From Chaetoderma sp. LZ-2023a (taxonomy: Eukaryota; Mollusca; Caudofoveata; Chaetodermatida; Chaetodermatidae): 64,000 nt of DNA. The stretch spans positions 191,008,159 through 191,072,158 of the forward strand of contig CM067369.1 in the NCBI GenBank assembly GCA_034401795.1, read 5' to 3'. A program made the position numbers and the translations under genes. Within the stretch, counting starts at the first letter, position 1, and each line of letters starts with the position of its first letter. This document shows positions 21,760 to 30,601 of the stretch, one piece after another. The notes beneath the pieces were generated by a model. That model saw only the letters and a list, made by a program, of their open reading frames with translations. It was not told the origin of the DNA and ran no database searches.

Positions 21760-21797
21760 AGCACGCTATAGGAGGGGTTTAAACGAGACATATAACC
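21760..21797. promoter_or_regulatory. Bidirectional Polinton promoter (GTTTAAAC)
   Basis: The palindrome GTTTAAAC (21777-21784) is flanked by TATAA (21791-21795) toward the + strand gene at 21798 and by CTATAG (reading CCTATAGCG on the - strand) toward the gene starting at 21759. Distances from the palindrome to each ATG are 13 and 17 bp. The same TTTAA-plus-TATA layout recurs before at least eight other genes in the two elements. Confidence 0.55.
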
Positions 21798-22181
21798 ATG
21801 CCGATTGTTCGACTGCTGCTCTCCGGTGGTGAGAACATAATCTCACCCTCTCTAGAGGGGAGACGGGTGGTACAGTACCGTGTAGAATGGGGCCTCTTCG
21901 AGGTGCCCCAGCGGGGCACAACATACATACACGCCGATGTGCTACATCAACCTCCGGGCAGTGCACACAGCAGCTCACTGGTAGAAGTCGGCCGGGACAT
22001 GATAGAGTATCTCTCAGGTGCCAACAGCAACCTATGGAAAGCTATCAGTCCTAGCCTGTTCACACGTGTAAATCACATGTTTGACAGCCCCTCCATTAAC
22101 ATATACACCAGCACGGATGGGGTATCGGACGCCCATTTAGAGTTTACACTCTTATTACTCATTGACCTGACGACAACATGA
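21798..22181 (+). CDS. Unknown Polinton protein, 127 aa
   Basis: Intact. Beta-rich sequence with RRVVQYRVEWGLFEVPQRG near residue 22 and a hydrophobic C-terminus (LEFTLLLLIDLTTT). No family recognised. The stop overlaps the next start in an ATGA arrangement (22178-22181), indicating a tightly packed pair with 22178-22417. Transcription is probably from the GTTTAAAC promoter at 21777. Confidence 0.6.
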   Translation: MPIVRLLLSGGENIISPSLEGRRVVQYRVEWGLFEVPQRGTTYIHADVLHQPPGSAHSSSLVEVGRDMIEYLSGANSNLWKAISPSLFTRVNHMFDSPSINIYTSTDGVSDAHLEFTLLLLIDLTTT

Positions 22182-22417
22182 TATCATACCAGCAATATCT
22201 GGCCTTGGCCGAGATGATGAACCCGATAGAGGATTGCCCCTTCATAACCCCTGCACAGATAAAGGTCTTAAACGAACAGAGGCCCGCACAGCAACAGATC
22301 TGCCAACAAGAAGGAGAGCGCCTACAGCGGTACAAACTGGTATCAACAGAACACGCGCAGGGCAAGGAGGGACATGGGAAATTTCTGATACTAGCAGGCC
22401 CTCCTGGAGGAGAGTAA
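22178..22417 (+). CDS. Unknown Polinton protein, 79 aa
   Basis: Overlaps the previous stop by four bases. It is helical and charged with Gln-rich stretches (QRPAQQQICQQEGERLQRY) and ends in LILAGPPGGE. No family recognised. The ending may be a frameshift product: the acidic frame at 22434-22769 begins immediately after without a good ATG, so 22178-22769 could once have been one gene. Confidence 0.5.
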   Translation: MISYQQYLALAEMMNPIEDCPFITPAQIKVLNEQRPAQQQICQQEGERLQRYKLVSTEHAQGKEGHGKFLILAGPPGGE

Positions 22418-22433
22418 GCAGGATGCATGAGTC

Positions 22434-22769
22434 TTGACAGACGACGATCGGCCAGATGTCTTCACATACGACGATGAGCCAGGTGTCTTCTCAGAGGAAG
22501 ATGAGCCAGAGGTCATACAGTGGGAAGAGGAGATGGCAGGGAAGTGTAAGATGAAGAAAGACATCCAGCAGCGGACCTACTATCTTGGTGATAAGGTGAA
22601 GTTCCAGCTGTCACGTCTCAGCACGCTACTGGCACCCGACATAGGGCTGGATGACCACGTTCTAAGAGACAGCTGTCTCAAGACCAAAAAGCTGGCACGG
22701 TTAGCCAGGCTCTCCAAAATGAACCCTTCTATGACTCATAAGCAGGTGATGCAGGTGATGCAAGTTTAA
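22434..22769 (+). CDS. Unknown acidic Polinton protein or C-terminal half
   Basis: 111 codons; the first 35 residues are extremely acidic (DDDRPDVFTYDDEPGVFSEE), then basic and helical (KMKKDIQQRTYYLGDKVKF). There is no ATG at its head (the frame opens at TTG after a TGA at 22428), which suggests it was originally fused in frame with 22178-22417 or lost its start. It ends with a duplicated QVM. Its TAA stop forms part of the GTTTAA promoter of the next gene. Confidence 0.45.
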   Translation: MTDDDRPDVFTYDDEPGVFSEEDEPEVIQWEEEMAGKCKMKKDIQQRTYYLGDKVKFQLSRLSTLLAPDIGLDDHVLRDSCLKTKKLARLARLSKMNPSMTHKQVMQVMQV

Positions 22770-22783
22770 TCTCTAGGTATACT
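22764..22783 (+). promoter_or_regulatory. Polinton core promoter
   Basis: GTTTAATCTCTAGGTATACT sits directly before the ATG at 22784, using the stop codon of the upstream gene as part of its TTTAA core. Spacing from core to ATG is 20 bp. Confidence 0.5.
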
Positions 22784-23374
22784 ATGGCAAAATCAGAGTG
22801 GCGGAAGCAACCAGAACTATACCCCTCCCTGACTGCTGATGAGGGCGGTACCATCCATGGCTGGCGACTCCAGCAGATAGATACCATCAGGCAGAATCTC
22901 GTCCATGAGGCAGAAAGTACGGCAGAACGTGCAGTCGATATAAGACAGCCTACAACGTCCTCGCGCATACAACCACTGCTGCGGGTGTGATTGGAGCCAG
23001 GGGTGGGTTCCCTCGTCGCCATCCCGCTGGGTGGCGTGACACTAGCCGCCACTGTCTTGGCCACGAGCTTGGGGGTGGGGCAGTGGCAGATCACAATGAG
23101 GCTGGAGAAGCATGCTAAGTACGTGACACTAGCACAGAGTATGCTACGGACTATCGACGATTCTGTCAGCAAAGCTCTCGAGGATGGCCAGGTCACCGAT
23201 GAAGAGTACCGCCATATATTGAAGGTCCAAGCCCTGTACCATACGGAGAAACCTAAAGTGCGACAGCAATACCTCAAAGGCTCCAGCGGGCAGGTTGATA
23301 TGGAGGAGTTAAAAAACGAGATGTTATGGCGAGGTCACCTCGCCGGTCTCTGGAGTCGAGATGACGACAAATAA
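22784..23374 (+). pseudogene. Polinton hydrophobic-core protein, broken
   Basis: The N-terminal 65 codons are charged. A central glycine/alanine-rich hydrophobic segment follows (GVGSLVAIPLGGVTLAATV), then a helical C-terminus with EKHAKYVTLAQSMLRTIDD, VSKALEDGQVTDEEYRHIL and a KPKVRQQYL end. This layout (hydrophobic Gly/Val core, then 'KHeKi..La.skl..i...vSkAL.D..IsdEEF..il') is common among uncharacterised proteins of metazoan Polinton elements; the role is unknown to me and could be membrane association in a virion. A TGA at 22988 lies in frame, and the sequence on either side of it reads better in another frame, implying two compensating frameshifts. The C-terminal part is duplicated at 23818-23980. 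Confidence 0.6.
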
Positions 23375-24434
23375 TGTGCTGCCTGTACGGTAGCTTTAAG
23401 AACACCAGTATAGATGGCCTTCCCACTGAACCTCACGACAGTCATCCGGACCCAACCGCCCCTCCTGGGTACACCCTTGACTGGCCTGAGAGGCCTACTG
23501 GATGATATACCAGAGCTAACACCGTTCTCTATCACAGTGGATGGACGGGCCCGAACCAGCTTCTCCGTCAACCCACAACCGCTGACCAACCGCCCCATCA
23601 CCATCAAGGATGCGAAGCAAGCTCATACTTGCATGGCTGCTCCAAGCCTCTCATACTGGAATCAACAGCTGAACTTTGCCGTGTGGTGTGCCACGGCAGG
23701 CTGTGGAGTAAGTTCCAGCCTGCCTCACTCTCAATTCTGCCACTCCTGAAACTGTGCTCATCACCAGCTGTCTCAGATTCCACGTGTACTCCACTGTGCG
23801 AGGAATACTCCATGACGAAGAGTACCGCCATATATTGAAGGTCCAAGCCCTGTACCGTACGGAGAAACCTAAGGTGCGACAGCAATACCTCAAAGGCTCC
23901 AGCGGGCAGGTTGATATGGAGGAGTTAAAAAAACGAGATGTTATGGCGAGGTCACCTCGCCGGTCTCTGGAGTCGAGATGACGACAAATAATGTGCTGCC
24001 TGTACGGTAGCTTTAAGAACACCAGTATAGATGGCCTTCCCACTGAACCTCACGACAGTCATCCGGACCCAACCGCCCCTCCTGGGTACACCCTTGACTG
24101 GCCTGAGAGGCCTACTGGATGATATACCAGAGCTAACACCGTTCTCTATCACAGTGGATGGACGGGCCCGAACCAGCTTCTCCATCAACCCACAACCGCT
24201 GACCAACCGCCCCATCACCATCAAGAATGCGAAGCAAGCTCATACTTGGATGGCTGCTCTAATCCTCTCATACTGGCATCAGCAGCTGAACTTTGCCGCG
24301 TGGTGTGCCACGGCAGGCTGTGGAGTAAGTTCCACCCTGCTTCACTCTCAATTCTGGTACTCCTGAAACTGTGCTCATCACCAGCTGTCTCAGATTCCAC
24401 GTGTACTCCACTGTGCGACGAATCCTCCATGAGC
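23201..24434 (+). repeat. 617-bp tandem duplication
   Basis: 23201-23817 and 23818-24434 are nearly identical (616 and 617 bp; one copy has six and the other seven A residues in the AAAAAACGAGATG run). The unit spans the 3' end of the hydrophobic-core gene, the CTTTAAG promoter and the first 111 codons of the next gene. It left an orphan 5' gene copy at 23414-23749 and an orphan 3' gene scrap at 23818-23980. Confidence 0.9.
23414..23749 (+). pseudogene. Orphan 5' copy of the AGCGVS-type Polinton gene
   Basis: 111 codons matching 24031-24366 at nearly every position, ending just after the WCATAGCGVSS motif. It is a by-product of the 617-bp tandem duplication, with its own copy of the CTTTAAG promoter (23394). 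It cannot encode a full product because the downstream part exists only once, after the second copy. Confidence 0.75.
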
Positions 24435-25260
24435 TGGGTGCAAGCCTCCCTGATACAAACGACTTCGACCCACAGCTCAACAGTCATAGCGTCTCAGCGG
24501 CCAGCAGACTACAGGGAGAGTTCAGAGCTCACCCAGACTATCGGTGGCATGGTGGCGACAACAACGGTCTAGGGGTTATGTATGGTGACCTGAGATGTTA
24601 CTACTCAGGATTCCCCTATCGAACACCCCGACGAGTAGGCCGTCGGAAGACAGCGACATTCTCGTTTGATCCAGACTCCGATCCTGGAGCGATAGTGCAA
24701 AATATGCACATCACCGGAATCAGGCAGGACCATCCAGATGTGTGGAAGTACTTTGTCCCACACACCACCTCAGGCCTCACACCAGCAGGTATCGTTCGGA
24801 TCAACCAGTCCCTGGAAGCACTGTGCTACTGCCTGCTTACAGCACAGACCAAGCTGCGTCATTCCATCGATGGTGTCTGCGGAGCAGTGGTCCAGGCCAT
24901 GTTCATCAGTCATCAGCAGATTCCAGCAGTCTTATTGCTAAGTTCCAGCTGGGGTTGCTGAAGGCCCGTCGCAAACTTGACTTTGCTATTTCACCACACC
25001 TACGGTTGATTCTGAGCAACATGATCGTGAACATCGAGGACCTCCAAGTCAGGGGCTATAACAACATGACAGTCGAGGGGAGTTCCCCCGGTGTCCACTT
25101 CGGTTTCAACACAGATATCAACACACCTACACGTAGTACGGGCCATACAGTCGTTCCGACCCTGACACTGCAGCCAGTCGACACGCCGCTTCCCATGGCA
25201 GCGCCAACCCCGCCACTGCAGCCAGTCGACACGACAATACTTCCCGTGGCAGCTCTATGA
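24031..25260 (+). pseudogene. Conserved Polinton protein with CATAGCGVS motif, broken
   Basis: About 400 codons. The N-terminal part includes RTQPPLLGTPLTG and LNFAAWCATAGCGVSS; after a frameshift near 24340 come RFHVYSTVRRILHEL, DYRWHGGDNNGLGVMY and FVPHTTSGLTPAGIVRINQS; after a second frameshift near 24880 comes FQLGLLKARRKLDFAISP and a tail with two QPVDT repeats. The 'lNyavWCaTtGCGVS', 'FHvYftvrRIL' and 'aGv.RIN.sI' signatures are, from memory, shared by a large protein set found in metazoan Polinton elements; its function is unknown to me. It is a good candidate for a virion component. Confidence 0.65.
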
Positions 25261-25299
25261 GTGGTGTCAGGCCTAGCTATCGTGGTGCTCGGGATCAGC

Positions 25300-25794
25300 C
25301 TACTCCGCCGCTAGAAAATCAGCTATAAGACTATCCTGACTCTCGTCAGTAGTGGTGGGGACGACGGTGAGACACTGAGCCAGCTTGGCCTGCCCTACAG
25401 CCCCTATACACGCTGCCAAGATGCACTTCCAAGGGCTGGAGGGTTCCACAGTGCATCCTTTTTCCAGATTGTAGTATCGCAGAGCCTTGTTCAGCTCTGA
25501 GTCAGGTGAGGCCATGGAGGTCTGCAACTGCTGGAACACATCTGACAGATACTCCCGATACTTGTAGAAACCTTTAGCTCGCAGGAGCTGCTCGGCGATA
25601 CTCCTGCCCATGATAAGGTATTCAAGGAAGCAGATCTGCCCCTTACCGAATCCTAGATAGAGCTTCACAGCTGTCAGCTCCTCTGTCAGCTCAGCACCGG
25701 AGAGCTGAGCGAGCTCATCTGGCGTCTTCTTGTAGGCCTTCAGCTATCTCCGGACGACCTCATAGTACTTCTCGCATAGCGTGAGCCCGAACAT
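25300..25794 (-). pseudogene. Unknown Polinton helical protein with nonsense codon
   Basis: 164 codons starting MFGLTLCEKYYEVVRR, with a TAG at about codon 17, then continuing in frame through LAQLSGAELTEELTAVKLYL, GFGKGQICFLEYLIMG and a helical C-terminus ending LIADFLAAE. The ATG at 25794 is adjacent to the GTTTAAG element it shares with the divergent gene at 25818. No family recognised. Single nonsense codon, otherwise intact. Confidence 0.55.
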
Positions 25795-25817
25795 GTTTAA
25801 GATGTCTCAATAGAGAG
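25795..25817 (+). promoter_or_regulatory. Polinton core promoter
   Basis: GTTTAAGATGTCTCAATAGA starts 23 bp before the ATG at 25818, between divergent genes. The TATA-like position is weak (CAATAG). Confidence 0.4.
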
Positions 25818-26072
25818 ATGAATATTCCTGAGTACCAACCCAGACATCTGGCAGATGCAGACTGGGAAGATCTTATTAGCTCACTCGACAGGGAACACAG
25901 GTGTTTAACTGCGTTGTATACTCAGGGCTTAAACAATGATGTCAACGGTACAGATCGTGAAGCAACTGCCCGAGAGCCAGGCGAGTCTTCAGAAGGTGGA
26001 GAACCTGCTGTGAACCAAGACACAGAAGTTACTGACCAAAGCAAAACCTCTGGCAGTCCATGTCGCCAGTAA
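25818..26072 (+). CDS. Small Polinton open frame, uncertain
   Basis: 84 codons. Only the first 41 or so look natural (YQPRHLADADWEDLISSLDR); the rest is the wrong-frame reading of the membrane-protein gene starting at 25936, so the true product probably ended or shifted near 25940. No family recognised. Confidence 0.35.
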   Translation: MNIPEYQPRHLADADWEDLISSLDREHRCLTALYTQGLNNDVNGTDREATAREPGESSEGGEPAVNQDTEVTDQSKTSGSPCRQ

Positions 26073-26337
26073 CGTTGCAGCGAATGTTGCAATGGTGAAG
26101 ATGACAGGGGGAAATGAGGTTCTTCCTGCCGCCACTGTGGCCGTCCTCGCTACCATGGTGAGTGGGGTGGCCGACCACTGTCTCGGAATAACTCACCCCA
26201 TCCCAAAGATCGCCCTCAGTGGTGCTGCCTACACTGCCGCCGCCAAGATCATGGGTGAGCGTGTTACACTAATGGAGGCCGCAGTTCTAGGACTAGCAAT
26301 GAGTGCAACGGCTGAGATCATCGTCGCCTACATTTAG
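25936..26337 (+). pseudogene. Small Polinton membrane protein with TGA
   Basis: 133 codons from the ATG at 25936, with one in-frame TGA at 26011-26013. A helical N-terminus (IVKQLPESQASLQKVENLL) and KPLAVHVASNVAANVAMVKM lead into an Ala/Val/Gly-rich half with two probable membrane spans (PAATVAVLATMVSGVAD and MEAAVLGLAMSATAEIIVAY). Small hydrophobic proteins of this kind are typical of Polinton and virophage-like elements. No family recognised. Confidence 0.55.
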
Positions 26338-26356
26338 CCACTCTGAATAGTGAGAG

Positions 26357-26506
26357 ATGGATGACGAGACCCCTGCACCATATGAGGCATGGCGTGCTGG
26401 AGGGCGGTGTGTATCCCATAGTCGAGGACACGGACTGAGGATTGCCAATGCCCAGGAATGGTGGACCACCCACAAGGCGTGCCCCTGCATAGGGCCAGTA
26501 CCCTGA
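26357..26506 (+). CDS. Small Trp/Cys-containing Polinton peptide
   Basis: 49 codons, intact: an acidic start, then a basic and glycine-rich centre (WRAGGRCVSHSRGHGLRI) and a C-terminus with EWWTTHKACPCIGP. It sits in a 255-bp gap between packed genes in the same direction. No TTTAA promoter is obvious, so it may be co-transcribed. Could be a chance frame. Confidence 0.35.
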   Translation: MDDETPAPYEAWRAGGRCVSHSRGHGLRIANAQEWWTTHKACPCIGPVP

Positions 26507-26569
26507 GCACTGCTACCTATTCCATTGGCCGACTATGCCCAACTATTGCACTGGGGGTATGACTAGTAG

Positions 26570-26592
26570 GTTTAAGTCATCTTTATATGAGT
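26570..26592 (+). promoter_or_regulatory. Polinton core promoter
   Basis: GTTTAAGTCATCTTTATATG with TATATGA at 26584; 23 bp from core to the ATG at 26593. Confidence 0.55.
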
Positions 26593-27096
26593 ATGACTCT
26601 GTCACTCATAGACCTAGAAAGCAAAGAGCTAGGCGATCTTGCTCACTAGGGCGAGGCACACCTCGGTTCAGAGGACACTGTTGCCCCTATCTCCTTCCTA
26701 GACTTCGATGAGAACGGAGACCCGCGGAAGATCCGAGGTACCATCCCAGCCTGAGATCTCATCGGGAACACTGATACAGTAGGACAATCAGCCATTAACA
26801 AGGCCAAGACTGTATACAAGTGGATGGGCAACAAAGACAGGGCAACGATGCGAGGTATGCTCGGAGTCGACAAGGCTGATGCCATCAAGGTTATGGCCGA
26901 GTCCTATGCACAAGACCTGGTTACGGATCTCCTGAAACCACTGAGCTCTTTCCAACAAGACGGAGAGAATCTCAGGGTAGGCATCGTCGGCCTGAGCAAT
27001 ATCACTGTCGATGGCAAAAAAGGTGCTACGGCCAGCCTCCAGCGAACAGAGGTGAAGAAGTCAGGGTTCTTTGGTTTGCCGTCTAAGCTCACATAA
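26593..27096 (+). pseudogene. Unknown Polinton protein, two nonsense codons
   Basis: 167 codons in a single frame from MTLSLIDLESKELGDLAH, interrupted by TAG (26647) and TGA (26752). The middle reads ISFLDFDENGDPRKIRG, the second half GQSAINKAKTVYKWMGNKD, RGMLGVDKADAIKVMAESYA and GIVGLSNITVDGKK, ending SGFFGLPSKLT. No family recognised. The promoter element at 26570 supports the ATG chosen. Confidence 0.6.
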
Positions 27097-27101
27097 TAGT
27101 C

Positions 27102-27380
27102 GTGGCTTCCCGTGGATGTATCGTACAGATACTGGATGTACTAGACACCGTGGGTGCTGACACAGGCCCTCTACGCTAGCTTTTCAGCTGCTGCTGGGAT
27201 TTCATGGTTGACGCCTCCATCGCATCCTTCGTATCTGCCGGAGGTGCAGGATTCCCCGCTCTGCAGGTGCAAAAGCTGGTGCAGGAAGTACTGACGTTTA
27301 GTCTCCCAGATATAGACGAAGCTTCCGCCGACAAAGTGCTAACCATTCTCCGCGCGCATGTCTGTACCATTCGACAGTAG
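27102..27380 (+). pseudogene. Unknown small Polinton protein, one nonsense codon
   Basis: A frame running VASRGCIVQILDVLDTVG to a TAG at 27177, then FMVDASIASFVSAGGAG and FSLPDIDEASADKVLTILRA, stopping at 27380. The initiator is unclear (GTG at 27102; the in-frame ATG at 27204 would give a 58-residue product). It overlaps the start of the ATPase gene by 23 bp, suggesting translational or transcriptional linkage. No family recognised. Confidence 0.45.
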
Positions 27381-28020
27381 GCCGGCCGATGCTGGCCAGG
27401 TGGTGCTGATCATTGCCCCGTCAGGCCTCAGGAAAAACATCTTGCTGCAGGCTCTCCTGGCCGAACATCTACACTCTCAATACATCCTTCTGGTGTCTGA
27501 CTCTGCCGCTGAAGCGGTTGACAGTAATGATCAATGGTACAATGGTCCAATCACCAAGACGCAGAACCTGCAAGCCCTGATGGAGAAGCTGCTGGCAGCC
27601 TGACTGACAGAACCACTTGTTCTAGTTATCGATGACCCTGCAATGGATCAGAAGGCAGTCACCTACCTCAGCAACATCACCAGGCGCATCCGGCACACAA
27701 AGATAACTGTCTTCATCCTCTTTCAAAAGTTCACCCGCGAGATCTCCCCGGACATCCGCCACAATGCTCGGTTGCTATACTTCAGCTCCAAGTGTGGACG
27801 TGCCCTGCTCGAGACCATATACGACAGCCTAAGCCTCAAGGAGCCCAAAGGGGACTTTATCGCAGGTGTACAGAGGGCAGCTGATCTGTACCACTTCATC
27901 TTCAGCAACAAGGAGACAGGTGAGCTGTCACACTTCAAGCCATCTCTGGAAAAGGTGCAGACCCTCACCTACAAGCTGAATCCAGCCAGGAAGCTAGCCT
28001 GCTTTACGCGTCATCACTGA
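27358..28020 (+). pseudogene. ATP: Packaging ATPase (FtsK/HerA, A32-like), inactivated
   Basis: 220 codons in one frame with a TGA at 27601-27603. An N-terminal P-loop region (VVLIIAPSGLRKNILLQALL) is followed by Walker B VLVIDDPAMD and a C-terminal part with KITVFILFQKFTREISPDIR and HNARLLYFSSKCGRALL, the pattern of Polinton pATP genes, which in relatives pump genomic DNA into capsids. The Walker A motif is degenerate: the second Gly and the Ser/Thr of GxxxxGK(S/T) are Arg and Asn here, so the enzyme would not bind nucleotide even without the stop. About the usual length for the family. Confidence 0.75.
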
Positions 28021-28530
28021 CACTGTCGGGCGCAACCTTTTCGTTCATCAGAAGGCTGAAGAACTTCGTCCGTCTCTGCTACTTCGTCAGAAGCTTGAGG
28101 AACTTCATCAGAAGCCTGGAGGAACTTCGTCAGAAGCTGAGGAACTTCATCAGAAGGTTGAGGAACTTCGTCAGAAGCTTGAGGAACATCGTCAGAAGCT
28201 TGAGGAACTTCGACAGAAGCCTGGAAGAACTTCGTCAGAAGCCTGAGGAACTTCGTCAGAAGCTTGAGGAACTTCGTCAGAAGCTTGAGGAACTTCGTCA
28301 GAAGCTTGAGGAACCTCGTCAGTTTCGTTAGAAGCCTGTTGCTGAAACTCTATACACTGAGGGTCAGATGGTGGTAGCACTCTCTTCTTCTGGAGCTTCT
28401 CACGGAAGACCCACTTTTTCCATGCGATGAGCTTCTGACTTGCGAGCGGTTTTGATGAGGTAGTCCTGGTAGTTATCTGGGAATTTCAGAAATGCTGACA
28501 GATCCTGTCCAATCTCCTATGCCCTCTTTC
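28021..28530 (-). pseudogene. Decayed Polinton gene with 21-bp repeat tail
   Basis: Read on the - strand, a frame with DLSAFLKFPDNYQDYLIKTA and KSEAHRMEKVG (about 28505-28410) passes, after a frameshift, into KLQKKRVLPPSDPQCIEF and a tail of SDEVPQA units from 28330 leftward. The DNA of the tail is a tandem array of about 21-bp units (AACTTCGTCAGAAGCTTGAG) from 28060 to 28325. The + strand reading (EELRQKL heptads) is open too, but it lacks a start in context. Acidic repeat tails expand easily. No family recognised. Confidence 0.45.
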
Positions 28531-28611
28531 ACTGAAGATATGCTCAACAGCCTACTTGCGGCCAACAGTGAACCCCTCCTGAGTACCTTTGGCATGACCG
28601 GTGTCATGGCT

Positions 28612-28999
28612 CTACGCTACAGCGGCACTGACCTCCTCCCCGAAGTAGTTATTTGCTCCAGACTGGAGGCTATCCAGCATCTCTCGCTCTTCCTCTATAT
28701 GGAGGCTAAATACGGCAGCCCACTTCCCGACCGTTAGTAGATCTTTGGGGTCGACCCTCGCCTTTTGGAGAGCTAGAATAACAGGACTGTTGGTTTGGCC
28801 CACAGGTAGGTTTAGTGCCCTGCCCTGGGTGCTGTCAAACTTCCGGTAGAGTATCCGAGTCATGAGTTCTTTTGTACTACGAGCTGGTGCTCCTTCCTCT
28901 ATGGTGGCCAGTATCTCCGCATCCGTCGGTGGTGTAACCTTGACTCGCTCGTGGATAATGTTGATGTCATGAAGCAGGCCTCGGACCCTGTCACAGTGG
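28612..28999 (-). pseudogene. Unknown Polinton protein, start lost
   Basis: The frame runs GLLHDINIIHERVKVTPPTD, ELMTRILYRKFDSTQGRAL, NSPVILALQKARVDPKDLL and a C-terminus FSLHIEEEREMLDSLQSG, with a stop near 28612. An in-frame TGA lies just upstream (about 29020) and no ATG is found before codon 40, so the initiation site is lost. It may continue after a frameshift into the 28021-28530 remnant (MTPVMPKVLRRGSLLAASRL at about 28595-28540). No family recognised. Confidence 0.45.
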
Positions 29000-29083
29000 G
29001 ACAGTGCACGCCATGGCTGTCATGCCGACTTGTCCTGCTGCTGATAGATAATCTGCTGGAGAACTTTACCAAACATGGCAGCC

Positions 29084-30189
29084 GTTTAACCCCTCTACAT
29101 ACCCAGGCCTTAAACATGCTGCAGTATGTGCAACATCCGGATGGGGCCATTGAATCTGTGACATCGCACTGCACCGATCCTCAGAAGGACTGCCTGACGG
29201 TCATTCAACCCAGTATACATGATGAGAACCCGTTGTCCGCTGCTGTTAAGTACATTGACTTTGCAATCTCGGCAGAGATCCACGAGATCAAGAGCATGAC
29301 ACTTGAGTTAAAGCTTCAGAGCACAAAAGCACAGACGGTAGAGCTCCCGCAGGTTCTGAACAGGTGGGAGATCATGCAGAGCAACAGCACCGTGGACACC
29401 ACCTATGTGAACGATGACTACCGAGTCATAGGTCCGCTGGCTCGTGAACCAACCTTCTATGCAAAGGGAAAGGGGTACTACGATGTGTGTGCAATGAGGG
29501 GTTCACGGAATTCTAACTACAGGTAGGTGTCCAGATGCCTGGGCAGTTCCACTCTTCACCCTCCTCGAGAACACACACGTGAATCCGGCTGCCATGCAAG
29601 ATAGGCTGTTCCTCCGGGTGTACAGTGAGCAGCTCGCAGATGCGACGATGAATGCTCCAAGACTTCATGTCTGGCATGACGAGAGTGACCAGGAGCTGAA
29701 GCAAACAGGTTCCAAATGGTGGATCGTGCATGTGGAGCGAGAACACCAGCAGGTCCAAGCCACAGTTAACCAATGGGTAGAGCTGACATTGCATCGTGGT
29801 GCATCGGACTGTGTCGCTGTTGCGGTCCTGGTTCAGAAGGGAGGAGTCATCCAGGAGGTGGATAGGCTAGACGACTTCAACATTGTGGTTGCTGGGACCA
29901 ATTTTTTGGTGAGGTACGTGAGCTGGCTGACGGCCAACTCTACAGACAGAAAACTAAGTCATTGGCACTTCTGCGACTAATCAGTAGAAACGATGACCTC
30001 GAGTCGGCACTCGAGGGCCGTCACCACATCGGGGGCAGGAACATCCCACCTAATCAGGGCAACCGGCCCAGCTTCAACATCGGAAACCTCATAGCTGGGA
30101 CTCGCTCATTAGGTGTGCCGGTACTTTACTTTGGCTATGCTAAGGTATGCGTGTCGAACACATCAGGTATTCAGCTTGAGCGTGCGTAG
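29084..30189 (+). pseudogene. Large Polinton gene, candidate structural protein, broken
   Basis: Promoter-like GTTTAACCCCTCTACAT (29084-29100) precedes an ATG at 29116. The frame continues through AAVKYIDFAISAEIHEIKS, VELPQVLNRWEIMQSN and REPTFYAKGKGYYDVCAM to 29526; after a frameshift come RVYSEQLADATMNAPRLHVW and KWWIVHVEREHQQVQATVNQ (29579-29980), and after another LALLRLISRNDDLESALEG and GTRSLGVPVLYFGY (to 30189). About 350 codons, beta-rich and without membrane segments. Size and position would suit a capsid component, but I cannot match it to the double-jelly-roll major capsid proteins I know from Polintons. A homologous scrap is in the small element at 17647. Confidence 0.45.
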
Positions 30190-30551
30190 AGCACGACTCC
30201 TGTTGTCACCACTGCAGCTGCCACCACTACTATAAGCTCTGCTGTCTTTTGACCTGTCGATGCTTCATAGTCGAGCGTTGGCTGAAATATCTTTACAGCC
30301 TCGTAGTACTCATCGAGGCTCCCATCTGCCTCTTTGAGGCTCTGGTTGGCCTGAGCTCGGAGTTGTCGGCGGCGTGCCTCCCTCTGGCGCATATGCTCGA
30401 GTGCTTTGCTGTACTCAAACTTCTCCTTAGACAGCTTCTCCATCGCCTGGTTATGACGCTCACGCTCGACCTCTGCCGCCTTCTTGTCGCCGAAGCTGAG
30501 TCAACAGTTCGCTAAGGCAAACACGCCTGCATTCAAGATTGCGGAGGCCAT
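30171..30551 (-). pseudogene. Coiled-coil Polinton protein with C-terminal anchor
   Basis: 126 codons from the ATG at 30551. The start MASAILNAGVFALANC runs into a TGA at codon 17, then GDKKAAEVERERHNQAMEKL, MRQREARRRQLRAQANQS and a C-terminal membrane span (AELIVVVAAAVVTTGVVLYA). The hydrophobic start followed by '...e.e.krHd.A.eqL...' and a basic coiled coil is shared by small proteins of many Polinton elements (recollection of the family; role unknown). The C-terminus overlaps the converging gene that ends at 30189. It shares the TTTAA promoter region 30560-30575 with the divergent gene at 30602. Confidence 0.55.
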
Positions 30552-30601
30552 GCTATAGACTACAGTTTAAAGCTACTATATAGCTGTCCCCAGCGACGGA
30601 T
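30552..30601. promoter_or_regulatory. Bidirectional Polinton promoter
   Basis: AGTTTAAAGC (30564-30573) lies between two divergent starts. TATATAG (30577-30583) serves the + strand gene at 30602; CTATAG (30553-30558) lies on the side of the - strand gene at 30551. Core to ATG is 37 and about 20 bp. Confidence 0.5.

Noticed and set aside
28095-28331. + strand coiled-coil frame (EELRQKL heptads)
   Set aside because: It is a product of a 21-bp repeat that is open on both strands; the - strand reading continues into a better coding frame upstream, so the + frame is treated as a shadow.
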